From Gnetum montanum (taxonomy: Eukaryota > Streptophyta > Gnetopsida > Gnetales > Gnetaceae), in the NCBI GenBank assembly GCA_015680685.1, contig MNCI01037673.1:675343-739342 (forward strand): 64,000 bases of DNA. Reading direction: 5' to 3'. Positions 23,385 through 35,594 of this stretch are shown piece after piece. Each line of letters opens with the position of its first letter. The first letter of the stretch is position 1. A program made the position numbers and the translations under genes. The notes under the pieces were generated by a model, which ran no database searches, was not told where the DNA came from, and was given only the letters and a program-made list of their open reading frames with translations.

Positions 23385-24279
23385 TGATGAGCAGTGAGAA
23401 GATCCTGCACCCAACCATATGAAGCACTAAGAGTTCACATGTGATTCGGTCAAACTTCATGGACTTATAGCCTTCTAAGTGCACTGGTCTCTAGAAAGTG
23501 AAACTAACCACTGCAATCGTTTTCTTCCTATTTACACTTGTGAAATGCAAAGGTATGGTTAAGTGCAACTGAGGCATATGATTTTTATCATTTTTATGTT
23601 TTATGTTTTAAGTCTCCTAAGGATAAAAAATAATGATTAAACAAAATAAAATAAATAAATAAATTGCTAATTTATTCTAACTAGCTACACCTAACTAATC
23701 CTAACATAAGCATATGTTCCCACTTGTCATACACATTCGTAACATGTTTAATGCTACTAGGTTACCAAACGTTAAGCATTATTAGGATTACCGAGCACCA
23801 AGCATATTTTCGAAGTGGTCATACTTATGTGATTAATTAATCACTAGTTAATTTAACTTAATTGATTATTTAATTGATTAAAGGAAATTTTATAAAACAT
23901 TAAATGCAAAATAAACAATTAATCTATCCTAAAGTGTTACAAGGTTTATCAAAAAGCTTGGCTTTGTTACCACAAACACTGTTGTGCTCAGGGACAACAA
24001 TGCTTGAATAAATATTTGTACACTCTTTAACTCCTACTGTGAGCACTTAGAAAAATATTCTAACTTTGAAATGACAAAATTGCAAGATCTTTGCTATAAC
24101 AAAAGATGTCATAAACATGGTGGGTGAGTATGTATTTATAGGCAAAAATAAACACTTCATCAATGAGGTCATGTCAATGCATCAAGTCTGACATCGATGT
24201 GGCTGTGCCAACGGGGTCACATCAATAGGGTTGCATTGACAAGGCCTCGTTGATGTAATCCAAAAAAATTGATTCATGA
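23385..24279 (-). repeat. 5' LTR of element C
   Basis: About 895 bp. It starts TGATGAG and ends in a decayed terminus (GATTCATGA) where chromovirus integrase sequence resumes. U3 has CATCGATG-like words (about 24160-24250) before a TATA motif near 24135. It aligns with 5109-5764. Confidence 0.8.
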
Positions 24280-25090
24280 GTTGTGAATTTGCATGAAATT
24301 CCTTTGAATATTATTAGTGACAAAGACTCCAAATTCACCACTCACTTTTGGAGGTCCCTTTGGAACATTTTGGAGACAAACTTGAATTTTTCTAGTACAT
24401 ATCATCCATAATCTAATGGCCCAATAGAGGTGGCAAATAAATCCTTGCTAAACATATTGAGATGTCTATGTGATGGACAACTAAATAGGTGGGAAAAATT
24501 GTTGTATCATGCAGACTTTTCATATAATAATGTTTTTCATGTTACTATTGGAAAAAGTCCATTTGAGATCCACTATGGGTTTTATCCAAAGATGGTGGAC
24601 ACTTTGAAGAGCTTTGATGGTGAAGCTCAACTTAGTGCTAATTTTGTGTAAGACATGAGGGATCTCCATGCACAAGTAAAATCAAATCTAGAGAAGAAGG
24701 CTGAAGAGAGAGTCCTTCAGAGGAATGAAAAAAAAATAGAAGCCTAGAAGTGCTATTGGTGACTTGGTTTGGGTGCGCTTGAAGAAGAATTAATTGAGAA
24801 ATGTTAACTTCTCTAAGTTAAAAGCTAAGAAGATTAGGTCTTTCAAAATCAAGGCTAAGATCAATGATAATGCTTTTAAGATTGATTTACCAAATGATGT
24901 TGATATGTATTTCGTGTTTAATGTTTTAGATCTTATGCACTATCATGAACCAATTGATGAGGAGACCATACAAGATAGCATCAATGAGTTGAAGGGGGCT
25001 ATTAATCAGTCCAAGCCTTTAATAGAGAGGAAGGAAATCGTACTTAAGAAAAGGAAAGCTTCTAGCACTTGGAAAGCTAAAAGCCATTGA
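24280..25090 (+). pseudogene. pol: Chromovirus-like integrase, C-terminal part
   Basis: The plus strand encodes ISDKDSKFTTHFWRSLW with the second catalytic Asp, then STYHPQSNGPIEVANKSL with the catalytic Glu, then GKSPFEIHYGF, and at 24794-25090 the C-terminal integrase segment (INDNAFKIDLPND, FNVLDL). These motifs are typical of plant Ty3/gypsy chromoviruses. The first catalytic Asp and all upstream pol are missing because element C inserted here; the other half should lie left of the window. A stop near 24651 and an early TAA at about 24790 break the frame. Confidence 0.8.
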
Positions 25091-25227
25091 TGTTCGATCC
25101 ATTGGAAGGATTAGATTGTAGATTATGCTATATGGGTTCATGAAACCAAACTTCATGAGTGGGGAATTACTTCAATCCCTACTTCCTTGTTCACTTGAGT
25201 TCACTTTTTGAAAGGGGGAAGAGCTAT

Positions 25228-26299
25228 TGTAGGAACACCTCTTTCAATCCCCTTTGTTCCTTCACTACATTTGTTTTTGTAGTTTTCGGGCTAGATAAGA
25301 TGTCTTGGGGTTAGAAAAGATGACTTGGTTGAGACTTGGGGTTGATAGAAGATGTCTTAAGGTTAGAGGAGACATCTTGTTGGGACTATAGTCTTCTTGG
25401 GAAAGATGTCCTATAGGAGGGAAGACATCTCCTGCTAGGAGGAGATGTCTTGTCTTAGAAGAAGATGTCTTGCCTAGATAAGAGATGTCTTCTTTGAAAG
25501 CAAGTTTTCATAGGATACATCTCCACAAGGCTAGAGACAACCTATGCATCCGGGAAAACTTCTGAAATCGCCTGTTCGAATTTGGGAAATAATCGTGGTA
25601 AGTTTGAAAAGTATAAAAATAGCCAGGGAGAAGATGAGAAGACCATGGAAACATTTGAATAACCTCAAGTTGAGTTGTGAGAAGGTTTCTAGCTTTCATG
25701 TCTTGCTATTATTCATAAATATTGATGTAATTCCTAATTGTTGAGATAATGAGAAAGAGACAGAGTTGTGAGATGAGATTTCTTAATTAGAGCTTTTGAG
25801 TTAGTGAGAGCTTGGACAAGGTGTTGGAGAGCACATTGAGTGAGTGCATAGAGGTTGCAGCTCCAAGGTCAATTATGTACACTTGTGTGTTCTATTTTTG
25901 CTTTTAAGTTGAGATCTCATTCTACAGTTGCTAGAGAATTTCTCTATTGGTTGCATCTTACTTTGAGAACAACCATTATGTGGATGTAAACCCTCATGCT
26001 CTGCAATATCATTTGAGTGAGAATCCTATTATAATATTCTAATTAAATAAAATTAGAGAAATCTAGTTTTCTTATTTTCTAGTAAATTAATTATCTTTTC
26101 ATAATATCTTGAATTAGTATTTGAAAATGATTCATTATTGGAGCGAACTTTCTCTAGATAAACGCTAGATACCTATGTATAAATAATTATATATCTAGAA
26201 CACATTGCATCATTAAAGCATTACCTAGCTCAACAAATAAGAAAAATAAGAATAATACCTAGCATGAATGACTTGAATATTATGTTTTTGAAGCACATC
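25228..26299 (+). repeat. Putative 3' LTR of the chromovirus-like element
   Basis: A purine-rich tract (GAAAGGGGGAAGAG, 25210-25223) follows the integrase gene, then TGTAGGAACACC begins a likely LTR. It has an array of AGATGTCTT words in both orientations (about 25295-25495) and a TATA box (TATAAAAAT, 25612-25620). The LTR end was not identified, because element D starts at 26305 and the other LTR is outside the window. Confidence 0.55.
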
Positions 26300-26304
26300 A
26301 TTTA

Positions 26305-26813
26305 TGATAAATCCAAAAATTTTGAGGCGATGATATCGTATCTACAATATCATAGATACATTATCATATAAACGATATCGTGGGGTGTGTGTCAGCCTAT
26401 ATAAGCAACACTTAAGCACACAAATCTATAGAGATTTCATATCCTAGTAACAAAAATCTTTCAATTTTTTTTCTTTAATTCAATTCTTAATAGTGTGTGC
26501 CTGCAGTGTGATGTTTTGTAATTGAGCATAATCTTTATTTGAGTGTGATGTACTTGAATGCATTGCATGACTGGCAATAAAGATTGAGATTACTCTACAT
26601 CATTCTAGAAACATTTAGTTTTATTTTTGGTTTCAATTAGTTTACTATTTTACTATTTTCATAGCTAATGTTTTACAATTACTTGTAATTTACTTTTAAT
26701 AGCATTAACTGGAGTGAGTACGACTGATCTCAAGCACATAAGTATAACTACTTGGTAACCTAGTAGTACCATCACTTGGTATGTCTAGTAGTGAGGCACT
26801 CCAATTCTCATCA
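26305..26813 (+). repeat. 5' LTR of element D (internally deleted)
   Basis: 509 bp against 872 bp for the 3' LTR. It begins TGATAAATCC and has a GATATCG-rich U3 (26330-26385) and a TATA box (TATATAAG, about 26398-26405). It matches the 3' LTR up to about 26800, then jumps to the terminal CTCATCA, losing about 360 bp of U5. Confidence 0.85.
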
Positions 26814-26832
26814 TTAGCATCATTGTTGGGGA
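26814..26832 (+). other. Primer-binding site of element D
   Basis: TTAGCATCATTGTTGGGGA directly after the LTR is a decayed TTGGCGCCGTTGCCGGGGA, the complement of the tRNA-Asp 3' end. Confidence 0.75.
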
Positions 26833-26945
26833 TGGTGCTAGCTATCTAAATTAGTTATATTATACATGATCATTGTAAACATATTAATGACCTATCTTGT
26901 AGAAAACATTAATATTTTAAGTCACACACATTGTCAAACAAAGTC

Positions 26946-29560
26946 ATTTCTTGTTCACATAGGGCCAATAATGCATCATATGATGAAAACACTAGTAGGA
27001 GAAATGATAAGACCTATACTAAGGAAAACTCGAGTAAAAAACCACAAGCAGGGGCTTCATATGCTTAATTACACCCTTCCTACATTCAAAGGTTGCGTTC
27101 AACTAATGTAGACAATCCTAAAGAAGATGGAGTACCTTCTAGAATAAGGAGGGCCTCAAGGCCTAGGACCTCCTCCAAACCTAGAAGAGATAAATCAATG
27201 GACCATAGGGGTAGATATAGAAGCCATGGAAATTCTCTGAGTCCCCCATCTTCCTCTTCCTCTTTAAGATCTAGTTCTGATGAAGATGAATGTAGGTGTA
27301 GATATCGAGCTCCAATATGGAGTCAAGATAAAGATAGAAATTAAACCTTAGGGAAAAATCAAAGACATTAAAGTGAGCATAGGCAAGATCATCAAAATTA
27401 GATAAATAGAAATAGAAATCATTGCCACAACATTTCTAATGATGATGAACTATTATTGGCTACTAGAAGCATGACATAGATAATGGAGGCAATTCGAATA
27501 CCCCATAGGCATTAAAGGGAAAGTTGCATCAAAAGGCTTAACATAAATTTTTGGGAGGCTATAACTTTAATCCACAACATTACTTAGAAGCCTTCCATGA
27601 TGCTTGCATCTTACAGAACATTGAAGGTGAGTGAAAAAAGCTTAAGCTCTTTCCTAGGACACTAATAGATGAAGTTGAAAGTTGGTATAGATTGTTAGAA
27701 CTAGATCCAATCCATCAATGGTCCATAATGCTAGAAATCTTCAATGAGAAATATCAAACCTATGTAAAAGTGTACAATCTAAGAAAACAAATCCAAGGAT
27801 CGATGCAAGAAAACCATGAACCCTTGGACATGGCCTTGGATAGATACTGTTCACTACTACATAGATCTCCAGGCCATGATTTCTCTCAAAAAGGGCACCT
27901 TTTCCACATCATAGATGTACTACATAACCAAACAAGAGAGACCCTTGGGATTTATTCCCAAGGTCAATTATCTGAATCGAAAGCCCATTAGATACAAAGG
28001 CCAATCAAGTAGATGGAAAAAGAAGAAGGAGAGCTATGTAAACTAGTGAATGTAAAGGAATATAACTAGGATCCAACTGTTCAAAAGAATGGGATCCATA
28101 TCTATGATGAGGATCCAACTCTTGACAAGATGATTTCATGACAAATCCTACCAATACAAAAATCTATCATTGAGCTTGAAGGATAAATAAGATGCAAGAG
28201 TTGATAAATGACAAAGTTACGAATTGTGTGAAAACCATAGAGAATAGAGTAATGCAACAAGAATATAGTGAGCAAAGCAAGAAGAGGAAAAAGAACAACG
28301 AAATAGGTAGGAATACTTATTAGCAAAAAGGGAAAATAGTTGTAGGTGAAGACGCTATAGACTCAACTACAAACAAGGATGATGGATGTGACATCTTCCT
28401 ATATGACCATCCAAAGGGCTATTACCCAGTCATGTTACATCTACATGAGTATTGGGCTTTTGCTTTGAATCCCAAGTTTGTACAAGAGTAAATGCCTAGG
28501 AAATTACCATACTCACAAGATAATTATAGACAGTCCTACAACAAATCGTACTACTCTAATGGGACTTCTTATCAGCCTCAAAATCACTATCAACTATAGT
28601 GGAAAAATCCATGGTCATGGGAGATGTCATCATCAAGCCAACACTATCCTTATTACTAGTCAGACCCACATGGATATTATGTTCAATAACTTATTTTCTT
28701 GAATATTCCTAATTGCTCTACCTTAAATCACTACTACCACTCTCCCAAATATCATCAACCCATAACATCCCTTGTAGGATCACCATCTTAAACCTCTTAT
28801 TTTCTGCAACATCCTCAATATTCTCATACTTCCCTTCACCATATGTCACCAGCAACAACACAAGGAGGATTGACACCACAACATCAATGAAAGAATGCCA
28901 CTTTTTCTATGAACATACAAGTAAATGGTAATGTTAGTAGATCTCAAAAAAATCCTCAAAAATGTTCTTTCTTTAGGATAGTTTCCACACATGGCCATAG
29001 AACTCATAAACTTACTGGCTCATCAAAACCAACACAAGGTTAGCCAAGTGCAACATCCTTCCTCATCAAAATATGTCTCCCAATTTGACAGAAGAGCTAA
29101 CACCCATTATCACTCCAGTGCAAAATGTAACATATGAATCTATCACTATGGAGAAACAAGTAATTCCATGAATTACTATTGAAGAAGAAGGATGCAGTTG
29201 TGGATTGACCTTCCAGAATGTCAACACAGTCAATACACTAGTCCACAACAAATATGAAAGAAAAGTATGTTCACAAGAGAGAACAGGGGCCACTAAACCA
29301 AAAGACACCCAATGGTCACAAACTAAGAACCTAAAAGTGTCTAAAACATGCATGGAAACATCTAAACCACTTATTAATTCCCATTCTAAGAAAATGACCT
29401 CAACTAAGAACTTACAAATGGAAATAATAAACCATAATCATACACCAACAGAAAGAGGAATTAAGGACTTAGATGATCAAAATTCAATTACCATCAAGAT
29501 TACATGGGACGATAACCAAAAAACTAAGTCACTAAGGATGGTTAGTAAGAAACCTTAAGT
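26946..29560 (+). pseudogene. gag: Decayed gag of element D
   Basis: The position of the gag start codon reads ATT (26946-26948), in a context that matches the ATG of element A. An Arg/Ser-rich segment lies at 27093-27344 and capsid at 27540-27991 (WSIMLEIFNEKYQTYVKVYN; MALDRYCSLLHRS). CDIFLYDHPKGYYPVMLHLH follows near 28390-28450, then a Pro/Tyr-rich tail near 28500-28900. From about 29050 to 29560 is a Thr/Asn/Lys-rich segment not recognised. Many stops and frame changes are present. Confidence 0.72.
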
Positions 29561-31747
29561 GTATGATCCAGGGGAACTAGGGTCCATTTTCTAAACACTT
29601 TCCCATGAGTTGAATTGTAGGGGAGATACCAATCATGATTAAGGAATTAATAAGCATTTTTCAAATTTTTTTTTTACAATTTCTTTTTGACTTCTAATTT
29701 TTTGTTATGCCTTTTCACATTTCTTACCAATTGTCACATCCTTTGATATCTTTTCATTCTTTTCATCTTTTTCCATTTTTACTATCTCCTTTTTTATGTT
29801 TTTCATACCTTGTTTTCATTTTCCTTGTACATGTTCTTGTAAATTTTCAATAAAACACATCAAATAAGGCAAGATGTAGTTCCAATAAGGTGAAGATTTC
29901 TCTATATTATCAATCATATTAGACTGATTATCTATATAATGAGACCACACCACCCATCGATTCATTCTAATAATAAGAGGTTCTTACCATGGCCATAATG
30001 ATATTCTTTCCATCATCAAACTAAGAATAAATTTGTGATCATTATGCCTAGATATAAAATTCAAGAACCAAGGGGGAATCTAAATGGTGTGATATCAAGG
30101 GAACTTGTGGAATCTCTTCGACGACTACTAAGTGTTCTATCATGTTACTAAGGTTGTAATTATATTCTTGTAGATCTAACAAAAAATGCAAGTAAGAGTA
30201 CAATAAGTGCTACCTTACCATGTCATTGGAAAGACTTGTTACCCATGCCTAGATGTAGTCCTTTGGTAAGTTTAACATAGGTAAAAATAACAAAGCACAA
30301 AATAAATTTTTGGGAATCTCACTAGAAAAACATGTTACCTATGCTTGAAGGTATGTAACTTCTTAAGAATCTAAAAGATAAAATGTGTAATGAATAAACT
30401 CCTCCCTTGGACAATACGCCAAGTGGTAATGCTCCTTGTAACAATGGTAGTCTTATGGTTGTAAATCCAAGACATGAGATAATGCAATGTCATTGGAAAG
30501 TGGTCTAGACTTAGTTTGAATTTTGGAAAGAAGGGTTAATGATTACTTTAACCATTAATAAAACAAGGATTCATTATTCCTATGGTAAGATACCTCATGT
30601 TCCTATTTCAACAATCCTTTCTACAGTCCATCTCACCTCACTGTATATTTAATCATAACTTGTAGTTTTGTATAATATAGCATTATTTTCCCAATCTAGT
30701 GATACTAACATGTGTGTTTTTCTAAACAGGTATGTCTTACATTCAACTCCTTGAGTATCTAAGGACACTTTTAAGCATGATTATACAAGGGCATTAAGGG
30801 CTAGAGTTTTCTTTGGGGAAGAACCACTTGTATAACTATTGTATCCGATACCTGCCAAGAAATTCCACATCATCTTGAACCTTCTAAAACATATAAACTA
30901 CTTCCCATATCATTCACACTATCCATTCTAATAACATAACAATGTTGTCTTTCTCATTCATTCCATCAATACCTCATATACTTTCATAGCCCAAGATTTC
31001 CTAATCATAGACTTTCAACTCTTATTTTTCACAACTGAAGCATCATCTCCATATCAAGACCCTTTCAATATGATGCATATCTTCCAACTATCCTATGGGA
31101 CTCAATTTTTTCTAAGGAAAACATTTAAAAATTTTGATTTTTCTATGGTGACATTATATCTATGATATCGCAGGCACCCACGATATCACATCTATGATGT
31201 CGCATTTACAATATTGCATCCATAAATACTATATATAGCATGAGAGAGTTAGAAAAAAGTTTTCATGTTTGAATTTCATAAGAAAGGAGTTGTTGCCAAT
31301 TTTTCTTTGTAGCTAAGAGTTCTAACACTCCAACTTCTAACACCCATAACTTACTCATTATTTTCCCGATTTGCATGATTTTCAAATCTACATGATCTTG
31401 AAGTGATCATCTTAGTTGTGGGTGGATGCTAGTAAGGGAAATTTTAGTTAGTTGTTTTCAAAATTGCTAACAACTGGAAGACATTATAAGTGTAAGTCTA
31501 AGGAAATATGTCAATAATTTTTAAAGTAAATCACTCATGTTAAGGCCAAAACAACTTTAAGAAGACTTCTAATTGATCATACCACTCATTTAAAGCACTA
31601 ATGGGATGTTACTGAAAAATGTTCTAACTCTACAATCATAATGAACTAAGAACTTGATATAACTAAGGGTATGAGTAAGGTATTAGATTGTTGCTCATTT
31701 ATGAGAATACTTTAGTAATTCCAAATCCTTGATTGATTGTAACTTGC
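29561..31747 (+). other. Spacer between gag and ORF2 in element D
   Basis: No gene is supported. It holds a T-rich tract (about 29650-29840) directly after gag, an acceptor-like site with branch-point sequence TACTAAC (30703-30709) and AG at 30728-30729, the family's conserved block (30730-30840), and a TATA-plus-repeat module (31150-31240). Confidence 0.55.
31150..31240 (+). promoter_or_regulatory. Putative internal promoter upstream of ORF2, element D
   Basis: ATGATATCG, CGATATCAC, ATGATGTCG and AATATTGC words lie at 31160-31220, followed by TATATATA (31230-31237). Just upstream, AAAAATTTTGA (31127-31137) is also found just inside D's LTRs (26314 and 41260), again directly before the GATATC words. 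The module therefore looks like a diverged copy of the LTR U3. ORF2 starts about 520 bp downstream. Function is inferred from layout. Confidence 0.55.
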
Positions 31748-34101
31748 CCAAAAAAGGGAAGCATAAGAAGAACTTCCATGACTAACAAGCAAAAAACCAC
31801 AAGGCCATGGAAGAGGACAAGTGAGTGAACAAAATCAACAAGCAAAACAAGGAGATTAGGAAGCACAATCCTTTAGCATTCATCAACATACTCCTGCCAT
31901 AGAGTAATTTGCTCAAGTAGAAGTGGATGTTCCACTAGTGCCCATCTAGGGACAACAACTCACATTGTCACTTGAATGCCTTTACGTTATTTAGGAAAAA
32001 TCCATCATGTCGAAAATAATTTTGGAACTCAACTTTGGTCCATTTTTGAAATTTTCTCTAGAAGCTGTTAAGGCCCAACTTCAGTCATCTCCCTTGTGAC
32101 TTACTCTAATAAACAATGGAGAATCGTATCTAGGAAAAATACTCTTGTTTGGAAAAATTGAGAAGCTAATGCAATAGTCGAAATTGAAGGAATCTCGGTA
32201 TCTTACTCAGTTAAGGCAATTGCAGAGCTATTAGATGTGCCTAATCAAGAAGCAAAAGTGACACAAATATCAACCAAATCTAACATAGACACTAGGAAGC
32301 TATGGTTATAGTAGCCATATGGCAAGGAAGATAAAGAATACAGTGAATTAATTGTAAAAGAAAAGATCTATTTCAAAATTGGCACTTATCACCTATTTCC
32401 TACCAAAAGACTAAATCAAATCTCTACATATGCAACCAAAGGAAGTGCAATATTAATGGGAAAATTCCATGCAAACATCGCTCACCTCTACTTCATAGAG
32501 ATCAAAAGATAGTTCAAGGAGAAGAAGGCAGGGAAGTTAACACTTCCATTCACTTGCCTTATCCGAAAGTTATGTAAACAAGTTGGTATCCAAGGGTATA
32601 CAAATGATGCATTAAGAAAGGCATAAAATGCTTCCTATGCTAAAATGCTTAAGCTAGTGCCTCCTAAAAAGGACTAATTAGAAGAACAACCAGGCACTAA
32701 GGAGACTACCCAACCCACAAGACAATAATAGTAGCAACCACAAGTTCCATCACCACCACTACAAAATTACAGACTTTCAATGAGTCATCTATAGCAAATT
32801 GCAAAAACTATCAATTGGGGAAGCAGAGAAGAGGCCAATCTATTCAAAGTTATTGATGATGTAGTCAGACCAACCATTTCAACTAGTCCTACTCATGGAA
32901 AAATCTTGTTACAGTTAGGAGGACAGGCCTAGTGGTCACAATAGATTTTTGGGAACACCGCATCATTCCAAGTGATGCTTGAATTACGAGAAGGAGCCAC
33001 AGTTGTGATCATACAGCACCATGATGTAGTGGGAGCCATAGAAGTGATGACAGATCACATCAAAGAATCATTTAATGCACCTATTGTGCTTCTAGCTGAT
33101 ATTTCTAGAGCCAAAGATGCTCAAATGCTAGCTAGTACCTCCTATAGAACATGAAAATGTATTAGATAGACTATTGTAGATAGGATAAGTTATGACAAGT
33201 CTATTTGATATTCCTAGTGATATCACTATAGCATAGTCTAAATTAATGGCTACCAAAGAAAAATTAATCATGGTCGAAACTAGGGTAGAGCATGCTGATA
33301 ATGAGCTTCATAGATTACAATAAGAGCTTGTAGCCGTAAGAGCAGAAAGGAGAGATCCAACTCAGTTCATAGCACTAGATTAGATAGCACAATTCAGAAT
33401 TGAGCATATCAATTTCCTCCTTAAGAATAATAAAGTCATAATATATGAGAAAGACAAGGTATTATGGAAAGTTTCAATAGCCAAAGCCCAATCATAGGCC
33501 CATGCCAAAGCACTTGCTATCTTATAAGAAGAAAACAAAGAGCTCGTTGTAGACAACATAAAGTTGATCATAGTAGAAAAGCAAAAAAAGCACTCTAGAA
33601 TAAAGCATCCATTATTTGAGAGAGCAACTAATGAGGGTCAACTAAGATATGAGCTACCTCGTAAGAGAAAACAAAATCCTCTCTATGGAGAAGGTACATG
33701 TCATTAGACAAAAATTAGCCATCCAAATCAACATGTGGCAAAATGAGGCTAAGGAACATGAAAGGCTTAAAGAACACTTTTAAGACCAAGTGGGCATGTA
33801 CAAGCAAATAAAAGAGATCCAGATGGAAAAGGCCAAAATTAGTTCTATTGTAGCACAAAATTCTGATTGGCAACCCATCTTGGATAGCATGGCCCATACC
33901 TTTCAAGAGAAAGTATCCATCAATTGAGAGAGTAACTGATGAGGGTCAACCAAAATATGAATCATTTCACAAGAGAAAATAGAACCCTCTCTATGAAAGA
34001 GGTACATTCCATTAGACAGAAATTAGCCATCAAAATTAGCATGTGGAAAAATGAGGCTAAGAAACATGAAAGGCTCAAAGAACACTTCTGAGATCAGGTG
34101 G
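31748..34101 (+). pseudogene. ORF2 of element D, first part
   Basis: The start region TTGCCCAAAAAAGGGAAGC aligns with the ATGGCCCCAAAAAGAGGAGC of B, so the start codon is mutated; the preceding acceptor AG is also changed to AA. Recognisable segments: QQLTLSLECL (about 31965), AELLDVPNQEAK (32222), IYFKIGTYHLFPT (about 32365-32403), ILMGKFHANIAHLY (about 32453) and LPFTCLIRKLCKQVGI (32540-32595). The last resembles the LPFPSLITxLC region of putative plant transposon proteins (PF20167, by eye). Long Glu/Lys/Gln-rich coiled-coil-like sequence follows to 34101, where element E interrupts it. Confidence 0.62.
33604..34101 (+). repeat. About 308-bp tandem duplication in ORF2 of element D
   Basis: Copy 1 runs from about 33604 to 33911 and copy 2 from 33912, with numerous substitutions. 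Copy 2 is cut at 34101 by element E and resumes at 40371 (GGTGGGCATGTACAAG, against AAGTGGGCATGTACAAG near 33788). Confidence 0.8.
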
Positions 34102-34980
34102 TGATGAGCGACGAGCTACCCCTACGCTCAACCATATGAATATGAGCGTGTATGTGAGATCTGGTTGAACTCTGCGGATAGACTAGTTGTGGCACCTAGA
34201 TAGTTATACATTGATTGTAGTTCATTGTCTTCCCACCTGAACTAGTAATTGCTTTGTCATGTATGGTTTAGTCCAAAGTGAGGTGTATGATGTGATTTCT
34301 AACACTATGCTACTCCTAAGGATAATTAGAAATAATCTTGATTAAGCTAATGAGCAATATGAAGTAAAATCTAAGCTAGCCTAAGTGCGATGAGCATCTG
34401 TCCTTAATCATCTGTACGCATCTTGGACTTTGTGTACTACATCTAGGATTACCAAGTGCACATTACTCGAGCACTACTTGATACGCTAATGGGTTTCCAT
34501 GTAGTAACACTTAAATGTTCGTGATTAAGACGTACTCATTCCTTGTTAACAACATGAATAGTAAATGATGATAAAAGAAATATTAACTAAGAAAATATTA
34601 ATAAATAATTAACAATTAAACAATTAAAAACTAAGTGAATGCTACAATGATGGAGTAATCTTGATCTTTATTGTCAATCATGTGCGTGTCTAAGTACGGC
34701 ACACTCGAACAAAGACTCCGTAAAATTACAAGCATCACATTGTGGGCATGCACTTGGAAAAGAATTGAAAGCTAACTAAAAACTAGCAAAAAGACTCAAC
34801 CTAAAGACTTACGAGCCAAAGACCCCTTCCTATGTACCTAAGTGTTGGATTTATAGGCCAACATAGGTATCATGATATCATGTATACAATATCATATCTA
34901 GGCTGAGACATCAGGTACCCAATATCTTGTACTCGATATCATGCACCTGATATCGAGGCCTGGCAAACTATGATTCATCA
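34102..34980 (-). repeat. 3' LTR of element E
   Basis: 879 bp, TGATGAG to ATTCATCA. U3 carries many GATATC/CATGATATCATG words (34870-34965), with TATA-type sequence (sense CCTATAAATCC) near 34852. Confidence 0.88.
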
Positions 34981-35156
34981 TACCCCCACGATTGAATAAA
35001 AACTCGTCCTCAAGTCAAACAAGGTGAGGAACAAGTTCATTCAATTACAAATAGTGGATAGGTATGGGATTAGTGAATGACCATGGACTATTTCATGTTA
35101 TAATGTGGGATTAAACAAAATTTGGAGACAGACACAAAATAAAAAACTTGTGGAAC

Positions 35157-35594
35157 TCATGTGGTTCTTGGTGGTGGTGGCTCCTCCATGGGTGCCTTTC
35201 CTTTGTCCTGCACTCCAAGCTTCTAAAATCGATACCTTTGAAGAAGCACCTAAAGTTTCTCTTCTTCTGTCTGAGGATCATGAGCCATCCATGCTGATGT
35301 TCCAATGTTTGATGAAGTTGACACTTCCCATGGACATGGCAACTATGAGAACACTTGATTAGCCTTGACATACCATGCCACAAATAACCATCATTCCTCT
35401 TCATAGGCTCTGGCCCTAACCTCTCCACCTTTTTCTTAGCCAGATTATGTAGTAACAAGAGTTTCTTAATGGATGCTAAATGATTGTGCCTCCTACTCTA
35501 TATGTTTTACATGAGGTCCTTGGCCTTTGCCTCCTCTTAGGTGTTTAGCTACACCTTGAGAAAGTCCTCCTTGCTATCCTCTTTTAGGGGTCAT
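35157..35594 (-). pseudogene. ORF2 remnant of element E
   Basis: The start (35592-35594, MTPKRG) and the end (motif PMEEPPPPRTT, stop at 35157-35159) match the two ends of ORF2 in B, with nearly all of the middle deleted. The start again follows an acceptor-like TGATTATAG in sense. This pins both ORF2 borders independently. Confidence 0.65.

Larger units (their letters stand above)
5109..24279 (-). mobile_element. Element C: Athila-like Ty3/gypsy retrotransposon with pol and ORF2
   Basis: The only member of the family here that retains pol. In its sense: 5' LTR 23385-24279, primer site 23366-23383, gag 23223-22273 continuing at 14383-13950 (interrupted by element B), protease, RT, integrase (about 13950-10850), spacer, ORF2 (8834-6033), polypurine tract at about 5765-5773, and 3' LTR 5764-5109 (interrupted by element A). 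RT and integrase motifs, tRNA-Asp priming and an extra ORF after pol fit the Athila lineage. C itself lies in a chromovirus integrase gene (24280 onward). All frames are broken, so it is dead. Confidence 0.8.
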
